This document shows positions 1-6,886 of a DNA stretch of 13,373 bases, in pieces. Both the position numbers and the translations under genes were made by a program. The notes below the pieces were generated by a model, which was not told where the DNA came from, searched no databases, and saw only the letters and a list, made by a program, of their open reading frames with translations. This DNA comes from JAUWQU01 sp964605095. GTDB lineage: Bacteria; Planctomycetota; Phycisphaerae; SM23-33. How positions within the stretch are numbered: the stretch's first letter is position 1; the number at the start of each line of letters is the position of its first letter. Where the stretch lies: positions 1 through 13,373 of the forward strand of contig CAZSBS010000131.1 in NCBI GenBank assembly GCA_964605095.1, written 5' to 3'.

Positions 1-435
1 TGGGTCAACCTCGGCGCGCTGACGACCAACAGCGACCTGAAGAACGACTACTCCGCCGTCTCGGTGGTGCTGGACGGCCGGACCCCGATCAGCACGGGCT
101 CGACGAAGGTTGGCTCGCTTATTGGCGACCACACCAAGACGTCGATCGCCACGCTGCTGAACACCGGCTCGTACGTCGGCGCGATGACGCTGCTCGTCGC
201 GACGGGCAAGCCCCTGCCAAAGTACATTCCTTCCTTCGCCTGGTACCTCGACGGCGCCATCTCCAAGGGCTTCGGCAAGGGCAAGCTTTACGAAACGGCC
301 CGGATCGCGATGGGCCGCCGCAAGATGGAGTGGACGGCCGCCGACGAGGCCATGTGGGACGTCGTCTTCGAACAAACGGCAGAGATCCGCGACGCGGCCG
401 TGCGCAAAGGCAGAAAACAGTTGCTTCGGAAATGA
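1..435 (+). CDS. GlmU-like sugar nucleotidyltransferase, C-terminal part (5' truncated by window edge)
   Basis: Frame 1 is open from the first base to the TGA ending at 435, so the gene starts upstream and only the last 144 residues are visible. The visible part begins WVNLGALTTNSDLKNDYSAV and continues with GSTKVGSLIGDHTKTSI and LLNTGSYVG. This is the glycine-rich, isoleucine/valine-periodic pattern of a left-handed beta-helix (hexapeptide repeats), as in the C-terminal half of GlmU-like and glucose-1-phosphate thymidylyltransferase-like proteins. The TNSDLKN and IGDHTKTSIGTLL-type motifs are typical of the 'putative sugar nucleotidyltransferase' family. The N-terminal nucleotide-binding domain is not in the window, so the sugar and nucleotide cannot be named. 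The family makes activated sugars for envelope polymers. The next gene begins 10 nt downstream on the same strand, which suggests cotranscription. Family is fairly sure, exact activity is not. Confidence 0.8.
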   Translation, partial: WVNLGALTTNSDLKNDYSAVSVVLDGRTPISTGSTKVGSLIGDHTKTSIATLLNTGSYVGAMTLLVATGKPLPKYIPSFAWYLDGAISKGFGKGKLYETARIAMGRRKMEWTAADEAMWDVVFEQTAEIRDAAVRKGRKQLLRK

Positions 436-444
436 GGAGATCGA

Positions 445-2616
445 ATGGCTGATGTGGCACCCTTGCTGAAAGCCTCCAAGGACTCACTCGGAACCTCCCG
501 GGCCGTCGAGGCGGTCTTCAACCCCCGCAGCGTGGCAGTGCTCGGGGTCACGAAAACGCCCGGCACCGTCCCGTACGACATCTTCCACAACATCCTGAGC
601 AGTTCCTACGCCGGCGTGCTTTACCCGGTTGCGCCCGGCAAGCGGAGCATCGACTCGGTGCGGGCATACCGGTACCTGACAGAAATCGAGGATGACGTGG
701 ACCTGGCGGTCCTGGTGTTCCCCGCCAATGTCTGCGAGAAGGCACTGGAGCACTGCGCCCAAAAGGGCGTCAAGGCCGTGATCATCATCTCGGCCGGGTT
801 CCGCGAGGTAGGCCCGGACGGCGCCAGCCGGGAAAAACGAATCAAGGAAATCTGCGACGCCAACGGAATCGCGATGATAGGCCCCAACTGCCTTGGGGTA
901 ATCAACACCGACCCGGCGGTGTCGCTCAACGCCTCCTTTGCCCGCAAAATGCCCGCCGAGGGGCGCATCGCGTTCCTGAGCCAGTCCGGCGCCTTATGCA
1001 CGGCTGTGCTGGACTACGCCCGTGGCAAGGGGATCGGCTTTTCCAAGTTCGTAAGCTTCGGCAACAAGGCCGGGCTGTCGGAGATGGACCTGCTGGAGTA
1101 TCTCCACGACGACGAGCAGACCGACGTGATCCTGCTTTACCTCGAGGAGCTCCGCAATGGGCGAAAACTCATCGAGGTGGCGCGGCGCATCACTCGCGGC
1201 GCCGGCGCCAAGCCGATCCTGGCCATCAAATCCGGTCGGACAGCCCAGGGCGCCCGTGCCGCCGCCAGCCACACCGGCTCGCTCGCCGGCGAGGATGCTA
1301 TTTGCGAGGCCGTCTTCCGGGATGCGGGCATCATCCGCGTGACCAGCATCGAGGAGCTTTTCAACTCGGCGATCATGCTGGCCTATCAGCCCCTGCCCAA
1401 GGGCGAGAGCCTGGCGATCGTCACCAACGCCGGCGGCCCCGGCGTGATGGCGACCGACGCCGCGGTCCGCAGCGGCCTGGGCATCGCCCACTTCAGCGAG
1501 GACACGACCGCCAAGCTGAAGGCTGCTCTTCCTGCGGCCGCGAACATCAAGAACCCCGTCGACGTGATTGGCGACGCCCGGTGCGACCGATACATGGCCG
1601 CGATGGAGGCCGTGCTTGCCGACCCGGCCGTCGACCAGATGCTGGTCATCCTCACTCCGCAGTCGATGACCGATATCGAGGACATCGCACGTGGCGTTCG
1701 CGACGTACACTCGCGTGCCGTCAAGCCCATTGCCTGCTCGTTCATGGGCGCCTGCGACGTCGTCGGCGGGATCGACATCCTCCAGGCGGCGTATATCCCG
1801 CACTACATCCTGCCGGAATGGGCCTGCCGCGCCATGGCTGACGTGCAGCGGGTCATCAAGTGGCGCTGCCAGCCGGAAGAAGAGCCCCAACCGGTGCCCG
1901 CCGACCAGGCCGCCGCCGCGGACATTCTCGACGCCCTGCCCGCGGGCTATCTCCGCGAGGACCAGGCGCTGGCGGTGCTGAAGGCTTACGGGTTCAGCGT
2001 GCCGGATTACAGGCTCTGCCGCAGCGCCGACGAGGCCGTCGAGTTCGCCGACAAGATCGGCTACCCGGCCGTGCTGCGCATCGTATGCCCGCAGGTGGTG
2101 CATAAGTTCGACGTCAAGGGCGTGGCGCTGAACCTCCAGTCCGCACAGGCCGTCCGCGACGCCCACCGGGACATGATGGCCACCGTCCGTGCCGCCGTGC
2201 CCGATGCGACCATTGAGGGCGTGATCGTCCGGCGGATGATTCCGGCTGGGCACGAGATCATCCTTGGCGCCAAGCAGGACGCGGTGTTCGGGCCGACGCT
2301 GATGTTTGGCCTCGGCGGGCTGTACGTGGAGGTCTTCAAGGACGTGACCTTCGCGCTGGCGCCCATCGGGCCCACCGCCGCCGGGAGAATGATCAGGGAC
2401 ACAAAGGCCTACAGCCTGCTGGAAGGTGTGCGTGGCACGCCTCCGGCCGACGTCGATGTGATCTGCCAATCGCTGCTGCGACTCAGCCGGCTGGTTACGG
2501 ATTTTCCGCGAATCGCGGAGTTGGACATCAACCCGCTGCTGGTCTGGCCCGCCGGCCAGGGCGGCGCCGTCGCCGACGTGCGAATCAGGCTCAACGGCGA
2601 AACACAACCTCAATGA
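445..2616 (+). CDS. Acyl-CoA synthetase (NDP-forming) / acetate--CoA ligase (ADP-forming), fused alpha-beta
   Basis: A 723-residue protein of the ADP-forming acyl-CoA synthetase family. These cytoplasmic enzymes interconvert acyl-CoA + ADP + Pi and acid + ATP + CoA by way of a phosphohistidine. Domain order: CoA-binding Rossmann domain (about residues 20-150, ending in GPNCLG at 146-151), succinyl-CoA-ligase-like flavodoxin domains (SQSGAL from 179; SHTGSLAG with His276 as the predicted phosphorylated histidine), then an ATP-grasp domain (about 500-720) with GYPAVLRI near 539, a GHEIILGAKQD segment and MFGLGG at about 620-625. The length fits the single-chain form, in which both subunits of the archaeal enzyme are fused. 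ATG at 445 is preceded by AGGAGA five bases upstream. Known members conserve acetate energy as ATP or act on propionate, aryl acids or other acids; the substrate here cannot be read from sequence. It lies just after the nucleotidyltransferase gene. Confidence 0.93.
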   Translation: MADVAPLLKASKDSLGTSRAVEAVFNPRSVAVLGVTKTPGTVPYDIFHNILSSSYAGVLYPVAPGKRSIDSVRAYRYLTEIEDDVDLAVLVFPANVCEKALEHCAQKGVKAVIIISAGFREVGPDGASREKRIKEICDANGIAMIGPNCLGVINTDPAVSLNASFARKMPAEGRIAFLSQSGALCTAVLDYARGKGIGFSKFVSFGNKAGLSEMDLLEYLHDDEQTDVILLYLEELRNGRKLIEVARRITRGAGAKPILAIKSGRTAQGARAAASHTGSLAGEDAICEAVFRDAGIIRVTSIEELFNSAIMLAYQPLPKGESLAIVTNAGGPGVMATDAAVRSGLGIAHFSEDTTAKLKAALPAAANIKNPVDVIGDARCDRYMAAMEAVLADPAVDQMLVILTPQSMTDIEDIARGVRDVHSRAVKPIACSFMGACDVVGGIDILQAAYIPHYILPEWACRAMADVQRVIKWRCQPEEEPQPVPADQAAAADILDALPAGYLREDQALAVLKAYGFSVPDYRLCRSADEAVEFADKIGYPAVLRIVCPQVVHKFDVKGVALNLQSAQAVRDAHRDMMATVRAAVPDATIEGVIVRRMIPAGHEIILGAKQDAVFGPTLMFGLGGLYVEVFKDVTFALAPIGPTAAGRMIRDTKAYSLLEGVRGTPPADVDVICQSLLRLSRLVTDFPRIAELDINPLLVWPAGQGGAVADVRIRLNGETQPQ

Positions 2617-2665
2617 GACAAGACCGCAGCGCGGGCTTTGCCTTGGCTACCGGCAGGCAGGCCGC

Positions 2666-2736
2666 AAATGTCAAATGCTCAAATGCCAAATGCCAAATGT
2701 TAAATGATGAATGATGAATGATGAATGCCAAGAATG
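2666..2736. repeat. Degenerate heptanucleotide tandem repeat (CAAATGC/TGAATGA type)
   Basis: ATG trinucleotides recur at 2668, 2675, 2683, 2690, 2697, 2704, 2711, 2718, 2725 and 2734, a period of 7 with one 8 and one 9. The repeated word drifts from CAAATGC/CAAATGT through TAAATGA to TGAATGA. The tract lies between the acyl-CoA synthetase stop and the acyl carrier protein. A period that is not a multiple of three and a lack of codon structure argue against coding. It resembles the short tandemly repeated heptamers known from cyanobacterial intergenic DNA. Its 3' part falls inside an open frame that runs into the acyl carrier protein but is unlikely to be translated. Confidence 0.8.
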
Positions 2737-2803
2737 CCAAGGCTTCATCACACATCATCGAGAAAAGAACGATCCTTCGCGTTTGTGGCACAAAGGAGAC
2801 GCC

Positions 2804-3043
2804 GTGGACATTAAAGAGATTCAGGACCGTGTTGTGAAGGTGGTCTGCCATGTGCTCGACGTGAACGCCGAGATGGTAACGTCCGAAAGCAACTTCGTCT
2901 TCGACCTCGGAGCCGAGTCCAGCCAGTCCATCCAGTTGGTGGCCGGGTTCGAAGAGGAGTTCGGCATCGACATGGACAACGAGGCCGCACTCGCCATCCA
3001 GACCGTCGGCGACGCGGTGGCCTTCATTGCCAAGTACGTTTAG
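2804..3043 (+). CDS. Acyl carrier protein (stand-alone, divergent Ser motif)
   Basis: A 79-residue acidic protein with the acyl carrier protein fold pattern: DRVVKVVCHVLDV (helix 1), the loop ending FDLGAESS, then IQLVAGFEEEFGIDM (helix 2) and TVGDAVAFIAKYV (helix 4). Ser39 in LGAESSQS aligns with the phosphopantetheine-bearing serine of the usual DSL motif; here the triplet is ESS. I chose the GTG at 2804 because AGGAGA lies at 2794-2799, because it gives normal carrier-protein length, and because the residues encoded from the in-frame ATG at 2711 derive from the heptamer tract and look non-native. No ketosynthase or other fatty-acid gene is adjacent, so the partner is unknown. It may serve lipid or lipid-A-type acylation, or a dedicated synthase elsewhere. 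The stop codon (TAG, 3041-3043) overlaps the stop of a gene remnant on the opposite strand. Confidence 0.9.
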   Translation: MDIKEIQDRVVKVVCHVLDVNAEMVTSESNFVFDLGAESSQSIQLVAGFEEEFGIDMDNEAALAIQTVGDAVAFIAKYV

Positions 3044-3165
3044 TTCCAGGCCAGGAACTTGTTTACCTCGGCGTTGAAGGCTTCCGGGTTGGAGTAGTCG
3101 TGCCGCCAGGTGGTGTACATGACCCCGACGATGTCGTCGATGCCCTTGGCGTCTGAGAGCCCCCG
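3040..3165 (-). pseudogene. C-terminal remnant of a glycosidase-like protein
   Basis: On the - strand a frame ending in TAA at 3042-3040 reads LSDAKGIDDIVGVMYTTW followed by a stretch rich in aromatic and acidic residues, ending KFLAWN. The phrase GVMYTTWRHDYSNPEAF resembles the end of glycoside-hydrolase-type proteins (family 20-like hexosaminidases often finish with a 'GIMYTTW..Y..LE.F' segment). Upstream of about 3165 the same frame turns into proline/arginine-rich shadow sequence antisense to nothing conserved, and no start or body is present. It therefore looks like the last 35-40 residues of a gene whose body was deleted. Family assignment is by eye and tentative; the coding-like character of the fragment is clearer than its name. 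Confidence 0.5.
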
Positions 3166-3236
3166 GCTTGATGCTATCGGCTTTTCGGGCCTGAGATGGA
3201 CGCATGGCAACAGTGCCGGCTGCCTTAAAGGGTTTC

Positions 3237-4592
3237 CTACTTCTGCAATTCTTTCCAGAGCCCGTCCTCGGCCTTGTGGAACTTGTCGAAGGTTTCCGTC
3301 AGGCTCTTGAGGATGTCCTGGCGAGCCTTGGCGTACTCGGGAGTGTCCGACTGGACCTCCTTGAGGCCGCGCAGCTTCGCTATCGCCTGGTCGAGCTGAG
3401 CGGCCCCGTCGGAAAACGACCGCACCGCCGCGTAAAGGTTCTGCGAGCGAAGCTCCTTCTGGTCCGGGTGGTGCAGCAGACGCCACGGGTTGCGGCGAAT
3501 TTCCTCGCTGGCGGCCTTGAGGTTGATCGAGACTGCCGCAAGGTTGTCCAGGGTCTCGTCGATGTTGTCGCGGTTCGTCGCGACTATCTGCTTGGCCTGC
3601 TCGCTGACCGACGAGAAGTCGCCGACTATCTTGAGTATCTTCGTGTTGGCCTCGCGAAGAGACGCGAGTATCTCCCCAAGGTCCTTCTTTGTGTAAGCCT
3701 CGATGTTCCTGGCGGCTCCGCTGACGGAAGTCATCGTCTCTTGCAGCTTGGGGCGAGTTTCGGCGAGCATTCCGGCCAGGTCGTCGGCGGCGGCGCGGAC
3801 CTTGCGCATCAGCGAGTCGTTCACGTTCGGATCGAGCTGCGAATCCACGCTGGTCAGAGCCCGGCCGAGCCGGGCGGCAATCGTCACGCCGGCGTTGGGG
3901 TCCATTTGGTGGGCCAGGCTGGCCGTCGCGGCGTTGATGTCCCCGGCCGAGCGATGGAGTTTGCCAACCAGCGAGTTGGCGTCGATCGCGAGCGTCTCGC
4001 CCTCGATGTTGCCGACGATCCTGCCCAGGGCGCCGGCGGCGCCGTCGATCTTCTTCACGACGCCGTGAATGCCCGCCAACAGATTGCCGGCCTGGTTGGG
4101 ATCGAGCTCCTGGCTGATTCTCCGTGATGCCTTCTCGAAGTTATCAGCCATGACGTTGATGCGTGTCATAACCTGGTCTAGCCCGCCATGCAGCGCCACG
4201 GGGTGTGCGGCGTCGGCCAACTGGTCGCTGACGCCGGCGTAGAGCAGGACTATCTTGGCCTGGCCGATTGGCGGAGAGACGACGACGGCGTCGGCGTCGC
4301 TGCGGATGGCGATGTCCGTGCGTTCCAACTGGGCGTGGTAGATGCAGGCGCTCTCGGCCGGTCTGGCCTCGACGCGATTGACGCGCCCGATCTCGGCGTC
4401 GCCAAGCGTGACCAGCGTGCCTTCGAGCACGCCCACCGAGCCGGCGGCCTGGTTGACTCGGAAGACCACTTCCTGGCCTTTCGTCCTGAACATATCGGCC
4501 GCCCCGAGCCAGAGCACCACGCCGGTGCCAACGGCCAGGCCGGCCAGGACAAACAGGCCGGCCGTCAATTCGCTATATCTCTTCCTTGGCAT
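3237..4592 (-). CDS. mlaD: MlaD/MCE-family substrate-binding protein of an ABC lipid transporter
   Basis: A 451-residue protein. Residues 10-30 form one N-terminal membrane anchor (AGLFVLAGLAVGTGVVLWLG), followed by an MCE domain at about 38-118 with the usual pattern 'V.F....GSV.VLEGT.VTLGDAEIGRV', then a long alpha-helical tail to the C terminus. MCE proteins form hexameric rings in the periplasm that carry phospholipids between membranes with the MlaE permease and MlaF ATPase. The tail contains a recurring LDPN-type motif (163-166, 230-233, 253-256, with a weaker IDAN at 203-206) and NPWRLL at 368-373, a segment I associate with the longer MCE proteins. It is much longer than E. coli MlaD (about 180 residues) and nearer to MCE proteins with extended helical tails that may form a tunnel. 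The ATG is preceded by AGGAG seven bases upstream. It is the last gene of the transporter operon. Confidence 0.9.
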   Translation of the reverse strand: MPRKRYSELTAGLFVLAGLAVGTGVVLWLGAADMFRTKGQEVVFRVNQAAGSVGVLEGTLVTLGDAEIGRVNRVEARPAESACIYHAQLERTDIAIRSDADAVVVSPPIGQAKIVLLYAGVSDQLADAAHPVALHGGLDQVMTRINVMADNFEKASRRISQELDPNQAGNLLAGIHGVVKKIDGAAGALGRIVGNIEGETLAIDANSLVGKLHRSAGDINAATASLAHQMDPNAGVTIAARLGRALTSVDSQLDPNVNDSLMRKVRAAADDLAGMLAETRPKLQETMTSVSGAARNIEAYTKKDLGEILASLREANTKILKIVGDFSSVSEQAKQIVATNRDNIDETLDNLAAVSINLKAASEEIRRNPWRLLHHPDQKELRSQNLYAAVRSFSDGAAQLDQAIAKLRGLKEVQSDTPEYAKARQDILKSLTETFDKFHKAEDGLWKELQK

Positions 4593-4635
4593 CTATGATC
4601 TCCTGCCTCATGTATGTACCAAACCACCTCCGCCA

Positions 4636-4692
4636 GTGGCACGGGCATCTTGCCCCTGAGTCGCAGGAACATCTTGCCCATGCTTCCCCGAC
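4636..4692. repeat. Intergenic GGGCATCTTGCCC hairpin plus partial direct copy
   Basis: In the 136-nt gap between the ATPase and MCE genes the word GGGCATCTTGCCC (4643-4655) forms a small hairpin (GGGCA/TGCCC, 3-nt loop), preceded by GTGGCACGGG. A second copy of ACATCTTGCCCATG follows at 4669-4683. A GTGGCACGGG word also occurs near 12035 beside the large palindromic elements, so this may be a fragment of a dispersed repeat family. It is not followed by a T run in the - direction, so it is not a convincing terminator. Confidence 0.5.
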
Positions 4693-4728
4693 GTATCCAG
4701 GGGCGAGACGCCAATGCCACTTGCCGTT

Positions 4729-5592
4729 TCACCTTCCGCCGACGCCGAGGATGTCTTCCTCGTAGCCGTCGGCCTGCCGCCGCGTCGTGAGAGGCCCGTC
4801 CGGCTCGCCGCGAACGAACTGGCGGATGAGGTCACTGGCTTGTTCGCCCGCACCCTGGCCTTGGCGGATGTCCTGGAACTCGCGACGCGTCCCGATCTTC
4901 AGCATCCGCCCGCGATCGAGCATCGCCATACGGTCGGCGATCCGAAAGGCCGAGTCCATCTCGTGCGTTACCACCAGGCTGGTCACGCCCAGCTTGCCGG
5001 ACAGGTCCATGATGAGATGGTCGATCTCGGCGCTGGTGACCGGGTCCAGCCCGGCCGAGGGCTCGTCGTAGAAGAGTATCTCCGGGTCCAGGGCTATCGC
5101 GCGGGCCAGCCCCGCCCGCTTCTTCATTCCGCCGGAAATCTCCGACGGCATGAGGTCGATGGCCTCGCGAAGCCCCACCAACTCCAGCTTTATCCGCACA
5201 ATGATGTCGATGGTGTCCTCGTCGAGGTTGGTGTGCTCCCGCAGCGGAAGGGCCACGTTCTCGCCGACGGTCATGCTGTTGAACAGCGCCCCGGACTGAA
5301 ACAGTATCCCGAACCGCTTTCGCGCGGAGTCCAGTTCGGAATCGTTCATGGCGCCGAGGTTCTGGCCGAAGAGCTCGACGCGGCCCTCGTCCGGCCACAT
5401 CGAGCCGATCATGTGCCGCAGCAACGTGCTCTTGCCGCACCCGCTGGGACCCATGACCACCATCGTCTCGCCGGGAAATACCTCGAGGTCTACCCCGTCG
5501 AGCACCGCACGCCCATTGAAACGCTTGACCAGGCCCGCCACTCGGGCGACCGGTTGCTGGGGGCTCGGGTTGTTGGCTTCAGACAAACTCAT
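4729..5592 (-). CDS. mlaF: MlaF-like ABC transporter ATP-binding protein
   Basis: A 287-residue ABC ATPase with all nucleotide-binding motifs: Walker A GPSGCGKST (48-56), Q-loop Gln99 in FGILFQSGALF, signature SGGMKKR (153-159), Walker B ILFYDE (172-177) and switch His210. The SEISGGMKKRAGLARAI signature and FQSGALF segment are typical of the Mkl/MlaF subgroup that powers MCE lipid transporters. It would act as a cytoplasmic dimer under the MlaE permease. The ATG at 5592 has no obvious ribosome binding site. About 37 residues beyond the usual core form the C terminus (QGAGEQASDLIRQFVRGEPDGPL and beyond), which resembles the MlaF tail that contacts the neighbouring ATPase and the STAS protein MlaB. 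The neighbouring permease, MCE protein and STAS protein support the assignment. Confidence 0.93.
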   Translation of the reverse strand: MSLSEANNPSPQQPVARVAGLVKRFNGRAVLDGVDLEVFPGETMVVMGPSGCGKSTLLRHMIGSMWPDEGRVELFGQNLGAMNDSELDSARKRFGILFQSGALFNSMTVGENVALPLREHTNLDEDTIDIIVRIKLELVGLREAIDLMPSEISGGMKKRAGLARAIALDPEILFYDEPSAGLDPVTSAEIDHLIMDLSGKLGVTSLVVTHEMDSAFRIADRMAMLDRGRMLKIGTRREFQDIRQGQGAGEQASDLIRQFVRGEPDGPLTTRRQADGYEEDILGVGGR

Positions 5593-5611
5593 ATGACGAA
5601 ACCACGACGCT

Positions 5612-5648
5612 CCCAGGGATTGCTACCTGCCCCTAAGGGGTCCCTGGG
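5612..5648. other. Nested hairpin in the mlaE-mlaF gap
   Basis: CCCAGGGA (5612-5619) can pair with TCCCTGGG (5641-5648), and between them CCCCTAAGGGG (5630-5640) forms an inner palindrome. The T run that would make a terminator (5660-5665) follows it on the + strand, where no gene ends. Reading in the operon's direction (-), no T run follows. It may be an RNA-processing or transcript-stabilising structure between two operon genes, or simply another copy of a dispersed palindrome. Confidence 0.5.
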
Positions 5649-5663
5649 CTTCGGAATCCTTTT

Positions 5664-5698
5664 TTCTTCCTACTTCCTATCTACCAACTACTATTTCC
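5664..5698. repeat. Degenerate heptanucleotide tandem repeat (TACTTCC type)
   Basis: Five consecutive 7-nt blocks on the + strand follow the pattern TTCTTCC, TACTTCC and TATTTCC, with two more degenerate blocks (TATCTAC and CAACTAC) between. The - strand, which is the transcribed strand, is therefore purine-rich with a GGAAGTA-like period. It sits in the 122-nt gap between the permease and ATPase genes. It has the same period as the tract at 2666-2736 but an unrelated word. Confidence 0.65.
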
Positions 5699-5714
5699 TG
5701 CTTTTCCCGTTCCA

Positions 5715-6533
5715 TCACACGTCGAACACGTAAAACACTATCGTGAACAGGCACGCCGAGACGATTATCGCGACGATTGAATAGACGACCGTCATTGTCG
5801 TGGCCCGGCCGACGCCTTCGGCCCCGCCCTTGACCTTGAGCCCCTCGTGGCAGGCGATAAGGCTTACCAGCAGGCCGAACACGCCGGCCTGGATGAGCCC
5901 GGTGAAGAAATCGCGGTACTGAAGCTGCTCGCGAATCCGCCGCCAGTATCCCACGTAGACCTCCGGCCCAAGCGCCAGGCCGGCCAGGTAGCCGCCGAGG
6001 GTGATCATCAGGTCGGCCCCGATCGTCAGCAGTACGGTCACCAGCAGAGTTGCCAGCACCCGCGGGACAACCAGGTACCGCACCGGGTTAACCGCCGTGG
6101 CCTCGAGGGCCTCGATCTCCTCGGAGACGACCATCGTGCCGAGTTCAGCCGCGATGGACGCCCCCGCGAAACCGCTGAGCACTACCGCGGTGATGATGGG
6201 CCCCAGCATCCGGAAGCCCGCGAAGGCGATGACGTTGGCGACCTTGTCGACCTGCCCGAGCGGTGCCAGCGGCGGGGTCATCTGGAGGGCGAGGATCACG
6301 CCGATGAAGAGCTGCACGAGCACCACTATGCCCACGCTGCCGGCGCCGATGCGGACGATCTGCTCCGCCAGGGCATGTCGCCCCGACTTCGCGCCGGGCG
6401 CCAGCAGCCCGCGGAACGTCCAGCGCAGCGTGCTGCCCAAGAGCAGCGTCATTGAGCCGCCGTACCGCACGGCCGCCATGGCTCGCGCGCCCACAAACTC
6501 CACCAAGTTTGGCCTCATCCGCTCGCTGGACAT
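5715..6533 (-). CDS. mlaE: MlaE-family ABC transporter permease
   Basis: A 272-residue integral membrane protein of the MlaE (YrbE) family. It has an amphipathic N-terminal helix (VGARAMAAVRYGGSM), a hydrophobic segment near GSVGIVVLVQLFIGVILALQ, the family-defining cytoplasmic loop AAELGTMVVSEEIEALEATAVNP ending in YLVVPR, and further hydrophobic segments ending in IVAIIVSACLFTIVFYVFDV. Two such subunits form the inner-membrane pore on which the MCE ring sits. The ATG at 6533 starts 2 nt after the stop of the STAS gene, consistent with translational coupling. An AGGAGG lies about 13 nt upstream inside that gene, a rather long spacing. Family is certain; direction of lipid transport and lipid species are not readable from sequence. 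Confidence 0.93.
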   Translation of the reverse strand: MSSERMRPNLVEFVGARAMAAVRYGGSMTLLLGSTLRWTFRGLLAPGAKSGRHALAEQIVRIGAGSVGIVVLVQLFIGVILALQMTPPLAPLGQVDKVANVIAFAGFRMLGPIITAVVLSGFAGASIAAELGTMVVSEEIEALEATAVNPVRYLVVPRVLATLLVTVLLTIGADLMITLGGYLAGLALGPEVYVGYWRRIREQLQYRDFFTGLIQAGVFGLLVSLIACHEGLKVKGGAEGVGRATTMTVVYSIVAIIVSACLFTIVFYVFDV

Positions 6534-6535
6534 GT

Positions 6536-6886
6536 CTATGCCAGGGCCTCCTCTACCGTCGCGTGGATCTCGAAGATGCCGTCCAGCCGAGTTATCTCAA
6601 AGATGCTCCGCACGCGGTCCGTCAGGCCTGCAAGGCGAAGGCCCACCTGCTGGCGGCGCGTCCGGCTGAGAAGCTTGACCAGGCTCGCCACACCCGAGGA
6701 ATCCATGTACGGCACCTCGGCGAGGTTGACGATGATCCGCTCGGGCTTCTGGTCCATCACGCCAAGTAGTGACTGCTGGAACTCGCTCGACCGGCTGAGG
6801 TCCACATCGCCCTGCACGTCAACGATCGCGACGTGATTGACCCAGCGAACCGCCTTCACACATTGCCTGCGAGACTGGTCGTTCAT
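6536..6886 (-). CDS. STAS-domain protein (anti-sigma factor antagonist / MlaB-like)
   Basis: A 116-residue single STAS domain. It shows VAIVDVQGDVDLSRS (strand and helix), PERIIVNLAEVPYMDSSGVASLV with the DSSG motif at 62-65, and LRLAGLTDRVRSIFEITRLDGIFEI. The serine after Asp62 (Ser63) matches the residue phosphorylated by the cognate kinase in SpoIIAA/RsbV proteins. Two readings are possible. It may be the antagonist of the RsbW-like ATPase encoded immediately upstream (adjacent stop and start, no gap). It may instead be the MlaB-like STAS subunit that binds the MlaF ATPase, since it sits just before mlaE. MlaB proteins usually lack an intact DSSG phosphosite, so the intact motif favours the first reading or a double role. 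GGGAG about ten bases before the ATG supports the start. Confidence 0.9.
   Translation of the reverse strand: MNDQSRRQCVKAVRWVNHVAIVDVQGDVDLSRSSEFQQSLLGVMDQKPERIIVNLAEVPYMDSSGVASLVKLLSRTRRQQVGLRLAGLTDRVRSIFEITRLDGIFEIHATVEEALA

Noticed and set aside
994..2613. Long open frame (539 codons) on the - strand across the acyl-CoA synthetase gene
   Set aside because: It is antisense to a well-supported gene, has no recognisable motif, and its His/Gly/Arg/Val-rich composition is typical of a high-GC shadow frame.
2711..2803. N-terminal extension of the acyl carrier protein from the ATG at 2711
   Set aside because: The added 31 residues derive from the heptamer tract, and a GTG with an AGGAGA site at the normal family start is present.
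3204..4127. Open frame of 307 codons on the + strand opposite the MCE gene
   Set aside because: Shadow frame. The opposite strand encodes a clear membrane anchor, MCE domain and ribosome binding site.
5641..5670. Rho-independent terminator for the Mla operon at the mlaE-mlaF gap
   Set aside because: The T run follows the hairpin only on the + strand, opposite to the direction of the operon.
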